Shown piece by piece: positions 1 through 12,041 of a DNA stretch of 64,000 nucleotides. The DNA is from Chondrosia reniformis. Its lineage: Eukaryota > Porifera > Demospongiae > Chondrillida > Chondrillidae. The notes beneath the pieces were generated by a model. That model saw only the letters and a program-made list of their open reading frames with translations, searched no databases and was not told the origin of the DNA. Location of the stretch: contig OX359196.1 in assembly GCA_947172415.1 (NCBI GenBank), positions 2,916,501 to 2,980,500 on the forward strand, in the 5' to 3' direction. Positions within the stretch are counted from its first letter, which is position 1; the number at the start of each line of letters is the position of its first letter. A program made the position numbers and the translations under genes.

Positions 1-120
1 TAACCTTGTTTTGTCAATTTTCGGCCTATTTCGGGATTTTGCACCTATACCGATGTATAGGGAAAAGGAAAAAACCACGTCATCCCTACATAGGGAGTAC
101 TACCGTACTCCCTGATATTC
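1..120. other. Non-satellite flank, duplicated at 31828-31934
   Basis: This non-repetitive AT-rich stretch precedes the first 13-mer array. Nearly the same sequence recurs at about 31828-31934, again directly before a 13-mer array that begins at GGGTTACTAGTACATACA. It therefore marks the left end of a segmental duplication. No coding potential is visible. The duplicated unit probably extends left of the window, because the second copy has a further 0.4 kb of non-satellite sequence upstream. Confidence 0.7.
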
Positions 121-222
121 TGAGGGTTACTAGTACATACAACTAGTACATACAATTAGTACATACACTAATCCATAGAGCTAGTACATACAATTAGTAC
201 ATAGAACTTATACATACAACTA

Positions 223-1706
223 TAGTGCATTTCACCATAAATGTAAAATTTCCAACTGTATGGTGGGGTTCAAAATAGGACGACAAAAGTGATTAATGTG
301 AAAAGTGAGCCTTTTTCAAACTTGCCACCAAAATAATTTTGCTCATGTAACCATGGAAACGGCAAGAAAAATTGCGACCTTCGTTGCCATTGCCAAAATT
401 TTGATTGCGCAATCGTGAAGAAGAAGAACAGCAGTTAAAGATAAAAGTGAATAGTGCTTGTTGAAGAAGAAACAGAGAAGCCCAAAACGCTGGCTTCTGG
501 TAGCCCTTGTAAGCACTCACAAACCTAAGTAGCGTTTTTTAATATGACATTTTATAATTATAATTAGGTTATTGTGTGTTTCCATATTTCCGTACCTTGA
601 CGGCTTTTAATCGGTACTCCTTTCAAGTTAGTCTAATCGATACAGACTTTTAGTATAAGAATATTTAAGAAATATATTAAATCTTTAAGTAGCCTTTTTG
701 TGAGTTTCGCTCTGTGTGATGAGATATAAAGGTTTGAATTTTCATAGTCTACTTAACAACACTTTCAACAACTAATGAAGTATAGTTGTCTTTTAAAGAA
801 TCCTATATATTCTAGCCTTCGTATGTGTCCATTCACAGCAATATTTTAATCACTCAGATATTGATTTTAACTTACTAAACTTTTTTGGGTAAGAAATTTA
901 GCAGAAAAGTGGGGTTAATATAGACAACCACTAATAACTTTCATTTGACATTTTTTACCAATTAAGACTCCTCGAGATTCCCATACAACTAGGCAGTGAC
1001 AGTCTTTAAAGGCAGTATTTACTTTATTACCTTCTGGCTCAAATGATAAACACATTTGAAAGCACATTTTTCTAATCAAATAATAAGGTGTTATGTAAAC
1101 ATTATTTAATTTCTACTTACCATACAGTTTTTATAACTGTGCATGACAAAGGCACAAACAAGTTCAAATACAGAAAATGATTAACTAAAGTGTACAGTGT
1201 GCAGATATTTCACTGGATAGTTCCTCGTTATCACGATTGCCGACTTCAGCCGAATCTGGGGCGATTTCTGACATAATTTCCTAATTTAAAAGCTTTTTAG
1301 TCTTTAAATCGCCTTTGCTATTATAGCTTCACCTTCGAATAAAGTGTTGTCAACGTAACAAGTGTATACACCTCTAAAAAGCTTAAAATGTGTAAATGTT
1401 TATTTGTTTATTTTTAGACATCCATTTTTCGAAAATAGTTATACGCAGGAACGTTGCGTTGTAACTCGATTTCACCTAATTAATTATGCAAACGTGACTG
1501 AATGAAGCCATTTGATTGGCTGAAATAGGTACCCTCTTTCAACAACACCTATCTTTTAAACGATAGCTGCTATCGCAAAACACGAAAAAAGGTACGGATT
1601 CCCTACTCTTCCCTCTTTCATTTGATACCAAATTTGAAAATACCTTGAGGATATTTTCCATAAAGCGTCTTAAAAGAAAATTTTACATTTATAGTGAAAT
1701 GCACTA
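223..1706. mobile_element. Non-autonomous TA-target DNA transposon, 1484 bp
   Basis: Terminal inverted repeats of about 28 bp begin TAGTGCATTTCAC at the left and end GTGAAATGCACTA at the right, with one mismatch inside. The element is flanked by TA at 221-222 and 1707-1708. The duplicated segment near 32050 lacks it and reads AACTATATACTACTT, which is exactly the left flank joined to the right flank with one TA. That fixes the boundaries and the TA duplication typical of Tc1/mariner-type transposition. The AT-rich interior has no open frame resembling a transposase, so movement would need an enzyme supplied elsewhere. Confidence 0.9.
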
Positions 1707-1771
1707 TATATACTACTTACAACTAATACATACATCTAGATACTAGTACATCCAACTTGTACATACAACTA

Positions 1772-3061
1772 CGCATGTGTGACATGTCTACAAATTTCCG
1801 ATTTTTGTAAATCGTCTTATTAGCGCTTTCAGAGGTGTCACATCCCAGGCGGAAGTGTCTCTAGCATGTGACCTGCGCGTGAAGCGGAGCACCAGCCACT
1901 GAAAAGTCACGAGTCATCACTAGTCGTTACGATGTTAAATTATCAATTGTGAAAACTTATGAGCAATTTATATAGTATAGTGGAGGAAGGCCAACGACGG
2001 AGGAAGGCCAATAAAGGCCTACGTGACCGAAACGTTCTATTTTTCTTTTGATTATACTATGTTAATAATCAAAAGAAGAATAGAACGTTTTTCTTTTGAT
2101 TATACTAAGTTAATAATCAAAAAAGAATAGAACGTTTCTGTCACGTAAGCCTTAATTCCTCAGCTATTATTAACGTATTATAATAGCTGAGGAATTAAGG
2201 CTTACGTGACCGAAACGTTCTATTTTCTTTTGATTATACTTCGTTAATTGCTCATACATTTTTGCCATTGATAATTACATAGATATTAGTAGACATGCAA
2301 TATGCTTATTGTTTCCACTTACCTCTTACAACAACAATAAACTCCGATCAAAGAAACTGTATCGCTACCGAGAAGCTTTACTTGACATATCAACTTCGGA
2401 AGTCTAATGTTTGTACCAAATATTTGGGTGCCTGTTATACGTCTTAAGACGTCATTGTATGATGGCTAAGCTATACTACTAATTTTGGCTGACAATCACA
2501 TGACAATACCATTACTCGAAGGAGAAGAGACAAATGGAAAACGAACCGATTATTAGACAGTGGAGAATTGTATATCTAACCATTTTTTGACATCAATCTC
2601 TTCAGTAAGTAACAGCCTAAAAGTTGTATGTATACTCCTGGAATATTCCCTTGTTGAACTGAGATATTAAGTACTAGAGGCGCCTGATAAAGGTACGAAA
2701 ATACGTTTTCGATTATAATTTAAAAACTAAAGGGAATTTTAAAGGAGTATACATACCATCGTTAGATATCATTATCCTTCATAGGTTGGTGTCACCATTT
2801 ATTCTATATTCGTATTTTCCACTGTCTAATAAAACATTTTTGGCGATTTGGCACCTATCACTTACGGCCGCTTACGTTCTCCTTTAAGCCTGCAATCGTG
2901 ACGCTCTTGTAGCCAAACTATTAAGAAAGAATAGCGCTTCAATTCTATATAATTTGTTTAGTGATACGATGTTTCTAAAGTAAAATAGAATAAATTAAAA
3001 AGAGTGTTAGTTAGCGACTTTTATCTAAAATTTCCGGAAGTATGGACATGTTCCACTAGCG
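1772..3061. mobile_element. Non-autonomous TA-target DNA transposon, 1290 bp
   Basis: Imperfect terminal inverted repeats: left CGCATGTGTGACATGTC, right end (reverse complement) CGCTAGTGGAACATGTCC. TA flanks at 1770-1771 and 3062-3063. The corresponding place at about 32110-32125 is empty, reading CAACTATTATATGAAAC with one TA. The interior contains a complex palindrome (1935-2275) and no credible open reading frame. The superfamily is inferred only from the TA duplication and inverted termini. Confidence 0.82.
1935..2275. repeat. Nested palindromes inside the 1772-3061 transposon
   Basis: A block of nested inverted repeats. The module ACGTGACCGAAACGTTCTAT, followed by TTTTGATTATAC, occurs forward near 2020 and 2204 and inverted near 2075 and 2125. 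A central hairpin CCTCAGCTATTATTA / TAATAGCTGAGG spans about 2158-2193. Outer arms (ATGAGCAATT near 1960 against AATTGCTCAT near 2246) extend the symmetry. It could be a foldback element inserted in, or captured by, the host transposon. Confidence 0.65.
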
Positions 3062-4073
3062 TAGTATATGAAACTAGAAACTACTACTAGTAAATATAAC
3101 TAGTACATACAAACATTGCACACAACTAGTACATACAAGTAGTACATATAACTACATTCAACTAGCGAAAACATAAAACTTGTAAAAACAATTAGTATAT
3201 AAAACTAGTCCATATTATACATAAAAAAATTTAAATACAGCTTGTACTTACAACTAGTAAATAAATACAGATTGCCACTCCTTCATACACCTAGTACATA
3301 CAGCTAATACATACAACTAGTACATACAACTAGTAAATACAACTAACTACTAGTATATACTACTAGTACATAAAATTTGTACATTCAACTAGTACATACA
3401 TCAAGTTCATACAACTAGTACATATAACTATGGCATCCACTACTTACTAGAACACATATACAACCAAGTACATACATCTAGTTACTAGTACATACGAAAA
3501 ATACACACAACTAGTACATACAAGTAGTACATATAACGGCATACAACAAGTATATTCTGATAGTTACTAGTATATACAACTAGTATATACAATTAGTACA
3601 TACACTAGTCCCTACAGCTAGTACATACAACTACTTACTAGAAAACATATACAACATATAAATACAACTAGCACATACAACTAGAACATTCAACAAGTAC
3701 ATACTTCTGGTTACTAGTACATACGAAAAATACACACAACTAGTACATACAAGTAGTACATATAACTACATACAACTAGTTCAAACAACTAGTACATACA
3801 ACTAGTATATTCTGATAGTTACTGGTACATACAACTAGTACATACAATTAGTACATACACTAGTCCATACAGTTAGTACATTCACTTAGTACATATGATT
3901 AGTACATACAACTACTTACTAGAACATATATACAACTAGTACATAGAACTACTACATACAACTACTTACTAGAACATATATACAACTAGTACATAGAACT
4001 AGTACATACAAATAGTACATACAGCTCGTATATAAAACTAGGACATTGAACTATTTTATACAACTAGTTACTA

Positions 4074-4406
4074 CCGTAGTTCGGGAAATTTTCGTTGTTA
4101 AAATATTTTTAACAACGAATAATAACACGTTGTACAATCTACGTATATATGTAAACGCAACACAGCTGAGCGCGGCCGAAATGGCTCTACTGCGATACCT
4201 GCAGCGCAAGGACGGTTTACCGGACCCAAAGGGCCCACTTTCGTGAAAGCCGCGAACACAGAGATCCCTTTCGTAATCCTCTATTTCTCAACGTAATTAC
4301 GTAACGTGTATAAATTGTCGTGGTAGCCCCCAGACCACGAAAATATTTTAACACATAAATTTTTTCCACGAAAATTTTACGAACACGAAAATTTCCCGAA
4401 CTACGG
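4074..4406. mobile_element. 333-bp MITE with perfect inverted termini and TA duplication
   Basis: Left end CCGTAGTTCGGGAAATTTTC and right end GAAAATTTCCCGAACTACGG are perfect inverted repeats, flanked by TA at 4072-4073 and 4407-4408. The paralogous segment at about 32850 reads GTTACTAGTACAC without the element, confirming the empty site. The interior includes a more GC-rich patch (about 4160-4260). Open frames crossing the element are short and run into satellite, so I treat them as chance. Confidence 0.92.
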
Positions 4407-7318
4407 TAGTACACTCAACTAGTACATACAAAAAGGACATACAACTAATATATATAACTAGTACATACAGCTATTACATACAACAATTACATATAACTAG
4501 TACATGCAACTACTTACAAGTACAAAAAACTAGAACATACAATTATGACATACAACTAGTACATATAACAATTACATACAACAATTAAACACAACAAGAA
4601 CATACAACTAGTACATATAACTAGTACAGGCAACCATTTACTAGTACACACAACTAGTATATATATACAATTAGTACATACAGCTAGTACATACAACTAG
4701 TACATACAATTACTACACACATTTAGTTATTAGTACATTCAACTACTACATAAAACTAGTAGCTACAAATTTAACTAGTATACAAAAAATCCACACAACT
4801 TGTACATACAAGTAGTATATATAACTACATACAACTAGTACACACAGCTAGTACATACAACTAGTTACCAGTACATACAACTAGTAAATACAACTATTAT
4901 ATACAACTATTGCATATAACTAGTACATACAGTTATTTCATACAACTAGTCCATACAACTAGGACCTATAACTAGTATTTACAGCTAGTACATACAATTA
5001 TTCCATAAAACTAGTAAATACATCAATTTCCTGCAACTAGTACTAAAAACTAATACAGAGAACTAGTTCATACAACTAGTACATGCAACAAGTTACTAGT
5101 ACATATATACAACTAATACATACAACTAGTACATACAACTAGAAGATATAACTAGTATATACAGCTGGTACATACAACTAGTACTTAAAACTATTAAATA
5201 CATCAATTTCCTGCAACTAGTACTTAAAGCTAATAGAGAGAACTAGTTCATACAACTAGTACATACAACTGGTTACTCGTACATATATACAACTAATACA
5301 TACAACTAGTACATACAACTAGTACATATAACTAGTACATACAGGTAGTACATACAACTAGTACATATAACTAATACATACAACCACTTCACACAACTAG
5401 CACATAAAACTAGTACATATTATTACATACAACTAGTACATACAACTAGTACATACAATTAGTAAATACAGATTGTTACTGGTACATACACCTGGTACAT
5501 AAAACTAGTTCATACAACTGTTACATATAACCAGTACATGCAACTACTTACTAGTACTTACAACTAGTACGTACAATTAGGATTTACAACTACTACATAC
5601 AACAAGTATATACAACTAGTCCCTACAACTAGTAAATACAGATTGTTCCTAGTTCTTACACCTAGTATATACATCTAGTATATACAATTATTTCATACAA
5701 CCAGAACATACAACTAGTACATTAATCTAGTAACTACAACTACTAAATATAACTAGTATACAAAATTACACACAACTATAACATACCAGTAGTACCTATA
5801 ACTACTTACAACTAGTACATACATCTAGTATACAAAACTAGTACATAGAACTAGTACATACAACCAGTACATACAACTACTTAGTAGTATATACAATTAG
5901 TACAGACAACTTGTACATATAACTAGTTAATGCTACATACAACTAGTACATACAACTAGTAACTACAACTAGTAAATATAAGTAATACATACAACAATTA
6001 CACACAATTAGTACATACAATTAGTTCATATAACTAGTACATAAAACTAGTAACTACAACAAGTAAATACATCTAGTTACTAGAACATACGAAAAATACA
6101 CACAACTAGTACATACAAGTAGTACATATAACTAGTACATACAGTTAGTACCTACAACTAGTACTTATAAATAGTATATAAAACAATATCACACAACTAG
6201 TATATACAACTAGTACATATAATTATATACATACAACTAGTACCTACAACTAGTACACAGAATTAGTAAATACAGATTATTACTAACGCATACACTAGTA
6301 CATACAATTAGTTCATACAATTATTACAAATATCCAGTACATGCAACTAATTACTAGTACTTACCACTACTACATACAACTAGTACCTAAAGTTAGTAAA
6401 TATAGTTTGTTAATAGTACATACACCTAGTCCATACAACTAGTACATACCACAAATACATATAACTAGTACATATGATAACTACATACAACTTCAACATA
6501 TAATTAGTACATATAACAATTTCACACAACTAGTACATACAACTAGTACATATAATTACAAACAAATAGTACATACAACTAGTACATACAATTTTAAAAT
6601 AAAGATTGTTACCAGTACATACATCTAGTACATACAACTAGTTCGTACAACAAATACGTATAATAGTTGCTAGTACATATAACTAGTACATGGAACTAGT
6701 ATATAGAACTAGTAGTTACAGATTGTTACTAGTACTTACACCTAGTACATACATCTAGTACATGCAACTACTTACTAGTACATAGAACTAGTACGTAAAA
6801 TTATTACACACAACTAGTACATATAACTAGTATATTCAACAATTTCACACAACTAGTAAATACAACTGGGAAATACAATAGTACATACAACTGGGAAATA
6901 CAATTAGTACATACAACTATGTACTAATACATACAACTACTACACTCAACTAGTAAATACAGAGAGTTACTAGTAGATACACCTATTATATACAGCCAGT
7001 ACACACAACTAGTACATATAACTAGTTCATACAACAAGTATATACAACAAGTACATACAACTAGTACATATAATTAGAACATGCAACTTTTACTAGTTCA
7101 TTCAACTACTACATACAATTAGAACATCCAACTAATACATGCATCCAGTTCATGCAAATAGCACATAAAATTAGTGCATAAAACTACATACCAGGACACA
7201 TATACAACAAGTACATACAACTAACGACTAGTATATACAACTAGTATATGCAACAAGCTACTAGTATATACAACTAGTACTTAAAACTAGTACGTACAAC
7301 AATTACACACTACTAGTA

Positions 7319-7768
7319 CAGTGTAACCCGGATAATCTGCCCCCGCTTAATACGCACAACCCCCCAATCGGTCTGAGTTCGTATCAAACGAATTCATTTA
7401 CATACTAGAAGTATATATGTAATCTGCCAACTGCCAAATCCACCATCCGCCATTATTTTCTCGCCTCAATTGTACGTTTATAGGTATTTTCCACTTTTGT
7501 AATCCGCCGCTTTCATCAACATTTTAATCGTACGAAATAAATCTTAGAGATTACCTCTAAGCGTTCCAAAACTGACTTGAAAATTGCCCGATATGTGACT
7601 GTAAGAGGAAGAATTCGACGGCAACGCAAAAGCAAATATCGTTCATCATTTTATTTAGCTGGTTATAATTAGAATTGCATAATGACGATATTTGGCTAAT
7701 CCACCAAACTCAATATTCTGCCAAAAAAGTGCTTGAACGAATTGTGGCCGATTTTCCCAGTTACACTG
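7319..7768. mobile_element. 450-bp MITE with pogo/Tigger-like CAGTGTAAC ends
   Basis: Both ends start CAGTGTAAC (left CAGTGTAACCCGGATAATC, right reverse complement CAGTGTAACTGGGAAAATC), with roughly 23-bp imperfect inverted repeats flanked by TA at 7317-7318 and 7769-7770. CAG-starting ends of this kind, with a TA duplication, are typical of the pogo/Tigger branch of Tc1/mariner. No transposase frame is present. No empty-site copy exists in this window. Confidence 0.82.
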
Positions 7769-9112
7769 TACATATAAGTACATACAACTAGTACATAAAA
7801 CTATTGCATATAACTAGTTCATACATCTATTGCACACACTAGTACACACAACAAGTACATATATTTAACCATTTACAACTAGAACATACAACTAGTAAAT
7901 ACAACAAGTAGAGACAACTGGTACATAAAATTTGGTATATACTACCAGTACATACAACTATGTTATACTTAAAACTAGTACTACAACTAGGACATAGTAC
8001 TAGTATATATAACCTGTATATATAACTAGTACATACAAATAGTACATACAAATAGTCCATACAAGAAGTACATACAACTAATTAATACTATATAGAACTA
8101 GTACACACAACTGCTAACTGCAACTAGTAAATATACTTAGTAGATACAAAAATTACACACACCTAGTACTTTCAACTAGTATATACAAATAACTCATAAA
8201 ACTAGAAAATATAACTGGTACATACAACTCCATAATAGTACATACAACTAGTACATATAACTAGCACAAACAACTAGTACATATAACTAGTACAAACAGC
8301 TAGTACATACAACTAGTACATACAATTAGTAAATACAGATTGTTACTGGTACATACACCTGGTACACAAAACTAGTTCATACAACTGTTACATATAGCCA
8401 GTACATGTAACTACTTACTAGTACTTACAACTAGTACGTACAATTAGGACATACAACTACTACATACATCAAGTACATACAACTAGTCCCTACAACTAGA
8501 AAATACAGATTGTTCCTAGTTCTTCCACCTATAATATACATCTGATACATACAATTATTACATACAACTAGTACATACAACTAGTACATGCAACAAGTAT
8601 ATATAACTAATACATACCACAATTTCACACAAATAGTAACTACAACTAGTACATATAATTACTTACAACTAGTACATACTACTTGTAAATACAATTAGTA
8701 AATACAGATTGTTACTAGTACATACAACTAGTACATACAACTAGTACATATAACTAGTACACGCAAGTACTTACTAGTACTTACATCTAGCACATAAAGT
8801 TACTACATACAACTACTACATATAACTAGTACATAAAATAATTACAAACAACTAGTATATGCATACAACTATTACATATAACTACATACAACTAGTGCAA
8901 ACAACTAGTACATACAACCAGAACATACATCCAGTTACTAGTACATACAACCAGAACATACCAGTAGTACCTATAACTATATCCAACTAGTACATAAATC
9001 TAGTATAAAAAACTAGTACATAGAACTAGTGCATCCACTACTTACTAGAACACATATACAAACAAGTACATACAACTAGCACATACAAGTACACTAGTAT
9101 TATGATATAGTT

Positions 9113-9640
9113 GTATGTACTGGTTGCATGTCCTAGTTGTATGTACTAGTTATATGTACTAGTTGTATACACTAGTTGTCTGATCTAGTTGTATGTACTG
9201 GTTTTATGTACTAGTGTTATGTGCTAGTTAAATTTGCTAGACGTAGATAATAGATGTATGATCTAGTTGTATGGACTGGTTGTATATACAAATAGTTTGT
9301 ACTGGTTGTGTGGGCTAGTTGTAAGTACTAGTTGAATGAACTAGTTTTATTTGTATCTTTTAGGTTTATGTATTAGTTGAATCTACTGGTTGAATTTACT
9401 ACTTGTATGTACAAGTTGTAAGTACAGCTTGTATGTACAAGTTGTATGAACTAGTTGTAGGTACAAGTTGTATGAACTAGTTGTATCTCCTAGTTGTAAG
9501 TACAGGTTGTATGAACAAGTTGTATGTACTAGTTGTATGTACAAAGTGTATGTAGTAGTTATAATAACTCTATATAGATACCAGTTGTATGTACCAGATG
9601 TATGAACTAGTTGTATGTACTGAATATATGTATCGATTAT
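9113..9640 (-). repeat. 13-bp satellite, reverse block
   Basis: Reverse-orientation 13-mers (TGTATGTACTAGT) start abruptly after GTACACTAGTATTATGATAT. The same switch and sequence recur at about 35306-35840, so this block belongs to the segmental duplication. Direct repeats of TGTACAAGTTGTATGAACTAG type are prominent near 9400-9540. Confidence 0.9.
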
Positions 9641-9735
9641 CGATTATTGATTATTTATTATTGATTAATGATCATGAATTATGGATTATAGATTATTTTT
9701 TAGTCATTTTTGATTATTTTATATTTTTTGTATTT
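9641..9735 (+). repeat. Truncated start of the GATTATN heptamer array
   Basis: About 95 bp of GATTATN-type sequence (GATTATTGATTATTTATTATTG, written here in part) ends near TTTTATATTTTTTG. The same junction at about 35840-35935 continues into 12.3 kb of heptamer satellite. Here it breaks off and returns to 13-mer sequence, so this copy lost the array or was joined elsewhere. Confidence 0.8.
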
Positions 9736-10066
9736 TCATAAAACTAGTACATATAACTAGTGCATCCAACCACTTACTAGAACACATATACAACAAATAC
9801 ATACAACTAGCACATACAACTAGAACATTCAACAAGTATATACATCTAGTTACTAGTACATATGAAAAATATACACAACTAGTACATACAAGTAGTACAT
9901 ATAACTACATACAACTAGTTCCAACAACTAGTACATACAACTAGTATATTCTGATAGTTACTAGTACATACAACTAGTACATACAGCAAGTACATAAAAC
10001 TAGTACATAAAACTAGTACATACAACCAGTACATTCAACTAATAAATACAACAAGCACCTACATCT

Positions 10067-10686
10067 ATGATAAGCAAAAGTATTCACTGGAAGATATTAC
10101 GCCAAACCAACCAAGGGACCGAAGTCTAATCTTGGCTGGTGGACCGAAGTCCTATTAAAAATGGCAACCAGTGATCGCCTCGCTAAGATGGAGGGCTGCA
10201 GTCTAAGCGAGACCGAGCGCTCACAATGAAAAAAGTGAATTAATTGCTCGGTCTCGCTTAGACTGCAGCCTTCCATCTTTGCTAATTATGAAACCACAAG
10301 TGTTTCACTTGTGGCTGATTAATAAGTGAAGACTGTCATCCAACTCACCATCATTGAAGTGTACCACACTGATGAGCCCAAATGAGGGCGAAACAGCTGT
10401 CTGTGGTTCTTTGATGAATTTTTTTCCATCTTGGATGACTGGAGGCCATCACCGGTTGCCATTTTTAATAGGACTTCGGTCCTCCAGCCAAGATTAGACT
10501 TCGGTCCCTTGGCTGGTTTGGTGTAATATCTTCCAGTGAATACTTTTGCTTATCATCCTAGCCTTTGCACAGCTCAGTGCAATTAACTCCCTCTTTTCAC
10601 ATACATCTCTAGAGACGCTCCCAAAGTCGAAAGATGAACCGTTACAAAGATAAGTTCGACGCAGGTAGAAGAAATCCTTATTCCAT
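10067..10686. mobile_element. HHR foldback element A, left ribozyme deleted
   Basis: Inverted arms start ATGATAAGCAAAAGTATTC and end GAATACTTTTGCTTATCAT (10556), followed by a 130-bp tail on the right only. The whole insertion is bracketed by the direct repeat CACCTACATCT at 10056-10066 and 10687-10697 (11 bp). A central hairpin near 10190-10275 has arms CTGCAGTCTAAGCGAGACCG and its complement. The right arm keeps a complete hammerhead ribozyme. The left arm jumps from GTGATCGCCT straight to GCTAAGATGG, so the block that holds the second ribozyme in element B is missing. No protein is encoded. The tail starts with a 7-nt spacer and the hairpin TTGCAC/GTGCAA (10565-10582). Confidence 0.88.
10363..10407 (+). 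ncRNA. Hammerhead ribozyme, element A right arm
   Basis: Stem I ACCACA (10363-10368) pairs with TGTGGT (10402-10407). The core is CTGATGA, then stem II GCCC/GGGC with loop AAATGA, then GAAA, then a 2-bp stem III (AC/GT) with loop AGCT, and cleavage triplet GTC. Predicted self-cleavage is after C10401. The short stem III is the minimal type I form known from PLE-associated hammerheads. Confidence 0.9.
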
Positions 10687-11705
10687 CACCTACATCTAGT
10701 TACTAGTATATACAACTAGTACATAATACAAGTAACTTAAACTAGTAAATAAAACTAGTGCTTAAAAAAATACACACAACTAGTACATACATGTAGTACA
10801 TACAACTAAATACACCTAATTCAAACAACTAAAACATACAACTAGTATATACTTAAAGTTACTAGTACATATAACTAGTACATACAACTTCTGCCTACAA
10901 CTAGTACATAAAACTATTACATGCAACTACCTACTAGAACATACAACTAGCACATAAAACTAGTACAGATAAGTACATACAACTAGTACATATAACTAGT
11001 ACATACAACTAGTACATACAAAAAGTAGATACAACAATTACACACAACTAGTACATACAACTAGTCCATATAACTACATACAAATTGTCCATACAGCTAG
11101 TACTTACAACTAGTAAATACAGATTGTTACTACTTCATACACCTAGTACATACAACTAATACATACAACTAGTACATACAACTAGTAAATACAACTAACT
11201 ACTAGTATATACTACTAGTACATAAAATTTGTACATTCAACGAGTACATACATCTAGTTCATAAAACTAGTACATATAACTAGTGCATCCAACCACTTAC
11301 TAGAACACATATACAACAAATACATACAACTAGCACATAAAACTAGAACATTCAACAAGTATATACATCTAGTTACTAGTACATATGAAAAATACACACA
11401 ACTATTACATACAAGTAGTACATATAACTACATACAACTAGTTCCAACAACTAGTACATACAACTAGTACATACAGCAAGTACATAAAACTAGTACATAA
11501 AACTAGTACATACAATCAGTACATTCAACTAATAAATACAACAAGCACCTACATCTATGATAAGCAAAAGTATTCACTGGAAGATATTACACCAAACCAG
11601 CCAAGGGACCGAAGTCTAATCTTGGCTGGGGGACCGAAGTCCTATTAAAAATGGCAACCGGTGATGGCCTCCAGTCATCCAAGATGGAAAAAAATTCATC
11701 AAAGA

Positions 11706-11750
11706 ACCACAGACAGCTGTTTCGCCCTCATTTGGGCTCATCAGTGTGGT
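11706..11750 (-). ncRNA. Hammerhead ribozyme, element B left arm
   Basis: Reading the minus strand: stem I ACCACA/TGTGGT, CTGATGA, stem II GCCC/GGGC with loop AAATGA, GAAA, 2-bp stem III with loop AGCT, triplet GTC. Predicted cleavage follows the C complementary to position 11712. It is identical in core and stems to the right-arm copy. Confidence 0.9.
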
Positions 11751-11996
11751 ACACTTCAATGATGGTGAGTTGGATGACCGTCTTCACTTATTAATCCGCC
11801 ACAAGTGAAACACTTGTGGTTTCATAATAAGCAAAGATGGAGGGCTGCAGTCTAAGCGAGACCGAGCGCTCACAATGAAAAAAGGGAGTTAATTGCTCGG
11901 TCTCGCTTAGACTGCAGCCCTCCATCTTTGCTTATTATGAAACCATTAATGATTAATAAGTGAAGACTGTCATCCAACTCACCATCATTGAAGTGT

Positions 11997-12041
11997 ACCA
12001 CACTGATGAGCCCAAATGAGGGCGAAACAGCTGTCTGTGGT
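11997..12041 (+). ncRNA. Hammerhead ribozyme, element B right arm
   Basis: Stem I ACCACA (11997-12002) pairs with TGTGGT (12036-12041). All core nucleotides (CTGATGA, GAAA, GTC) are present, with stem II GCCC/GGGC. Predicted cleavage is after C12035, in transcripts of the plus strand. Confidence 0.9.

Larger units (their letters stand above)
121..9112 (+). repeat. 13-bp satellite ACTAGTACATACA, forward block 1
   Basis: A degenerate tandem array with unit ACTAGTACATACA. Common variants are ACTAGTACATATA and units with A/T changes, plus short inserts such as GTTACTAGTACATAC. Four transposon insertions interrupt it (223-1706, 1772-3061, 4074-4406, 7319-7768). Longer recognisable cassettes recur, for example AGTAAATACAGATTGTTACT and CATACGAAAAATACACACAA, and they reappear in other blocks and in reverse at 48-64 kb. 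This shows amplification of multi-unit segments as well as of the monomer. No genes are seen. Confidence 0.95.

Noticed and set aside
4046-4414. Short frames across the 333-bp MITE
   Set aside because: They start or end in satellite or in terminal inverted repeats and show no transposase similarity.
121-9112. CRISPR-like regular repeats
   Set aside because: There are no distinct spacers. The repeats are head-to-tail 13-mers with drift, and the context is eukaryotic.
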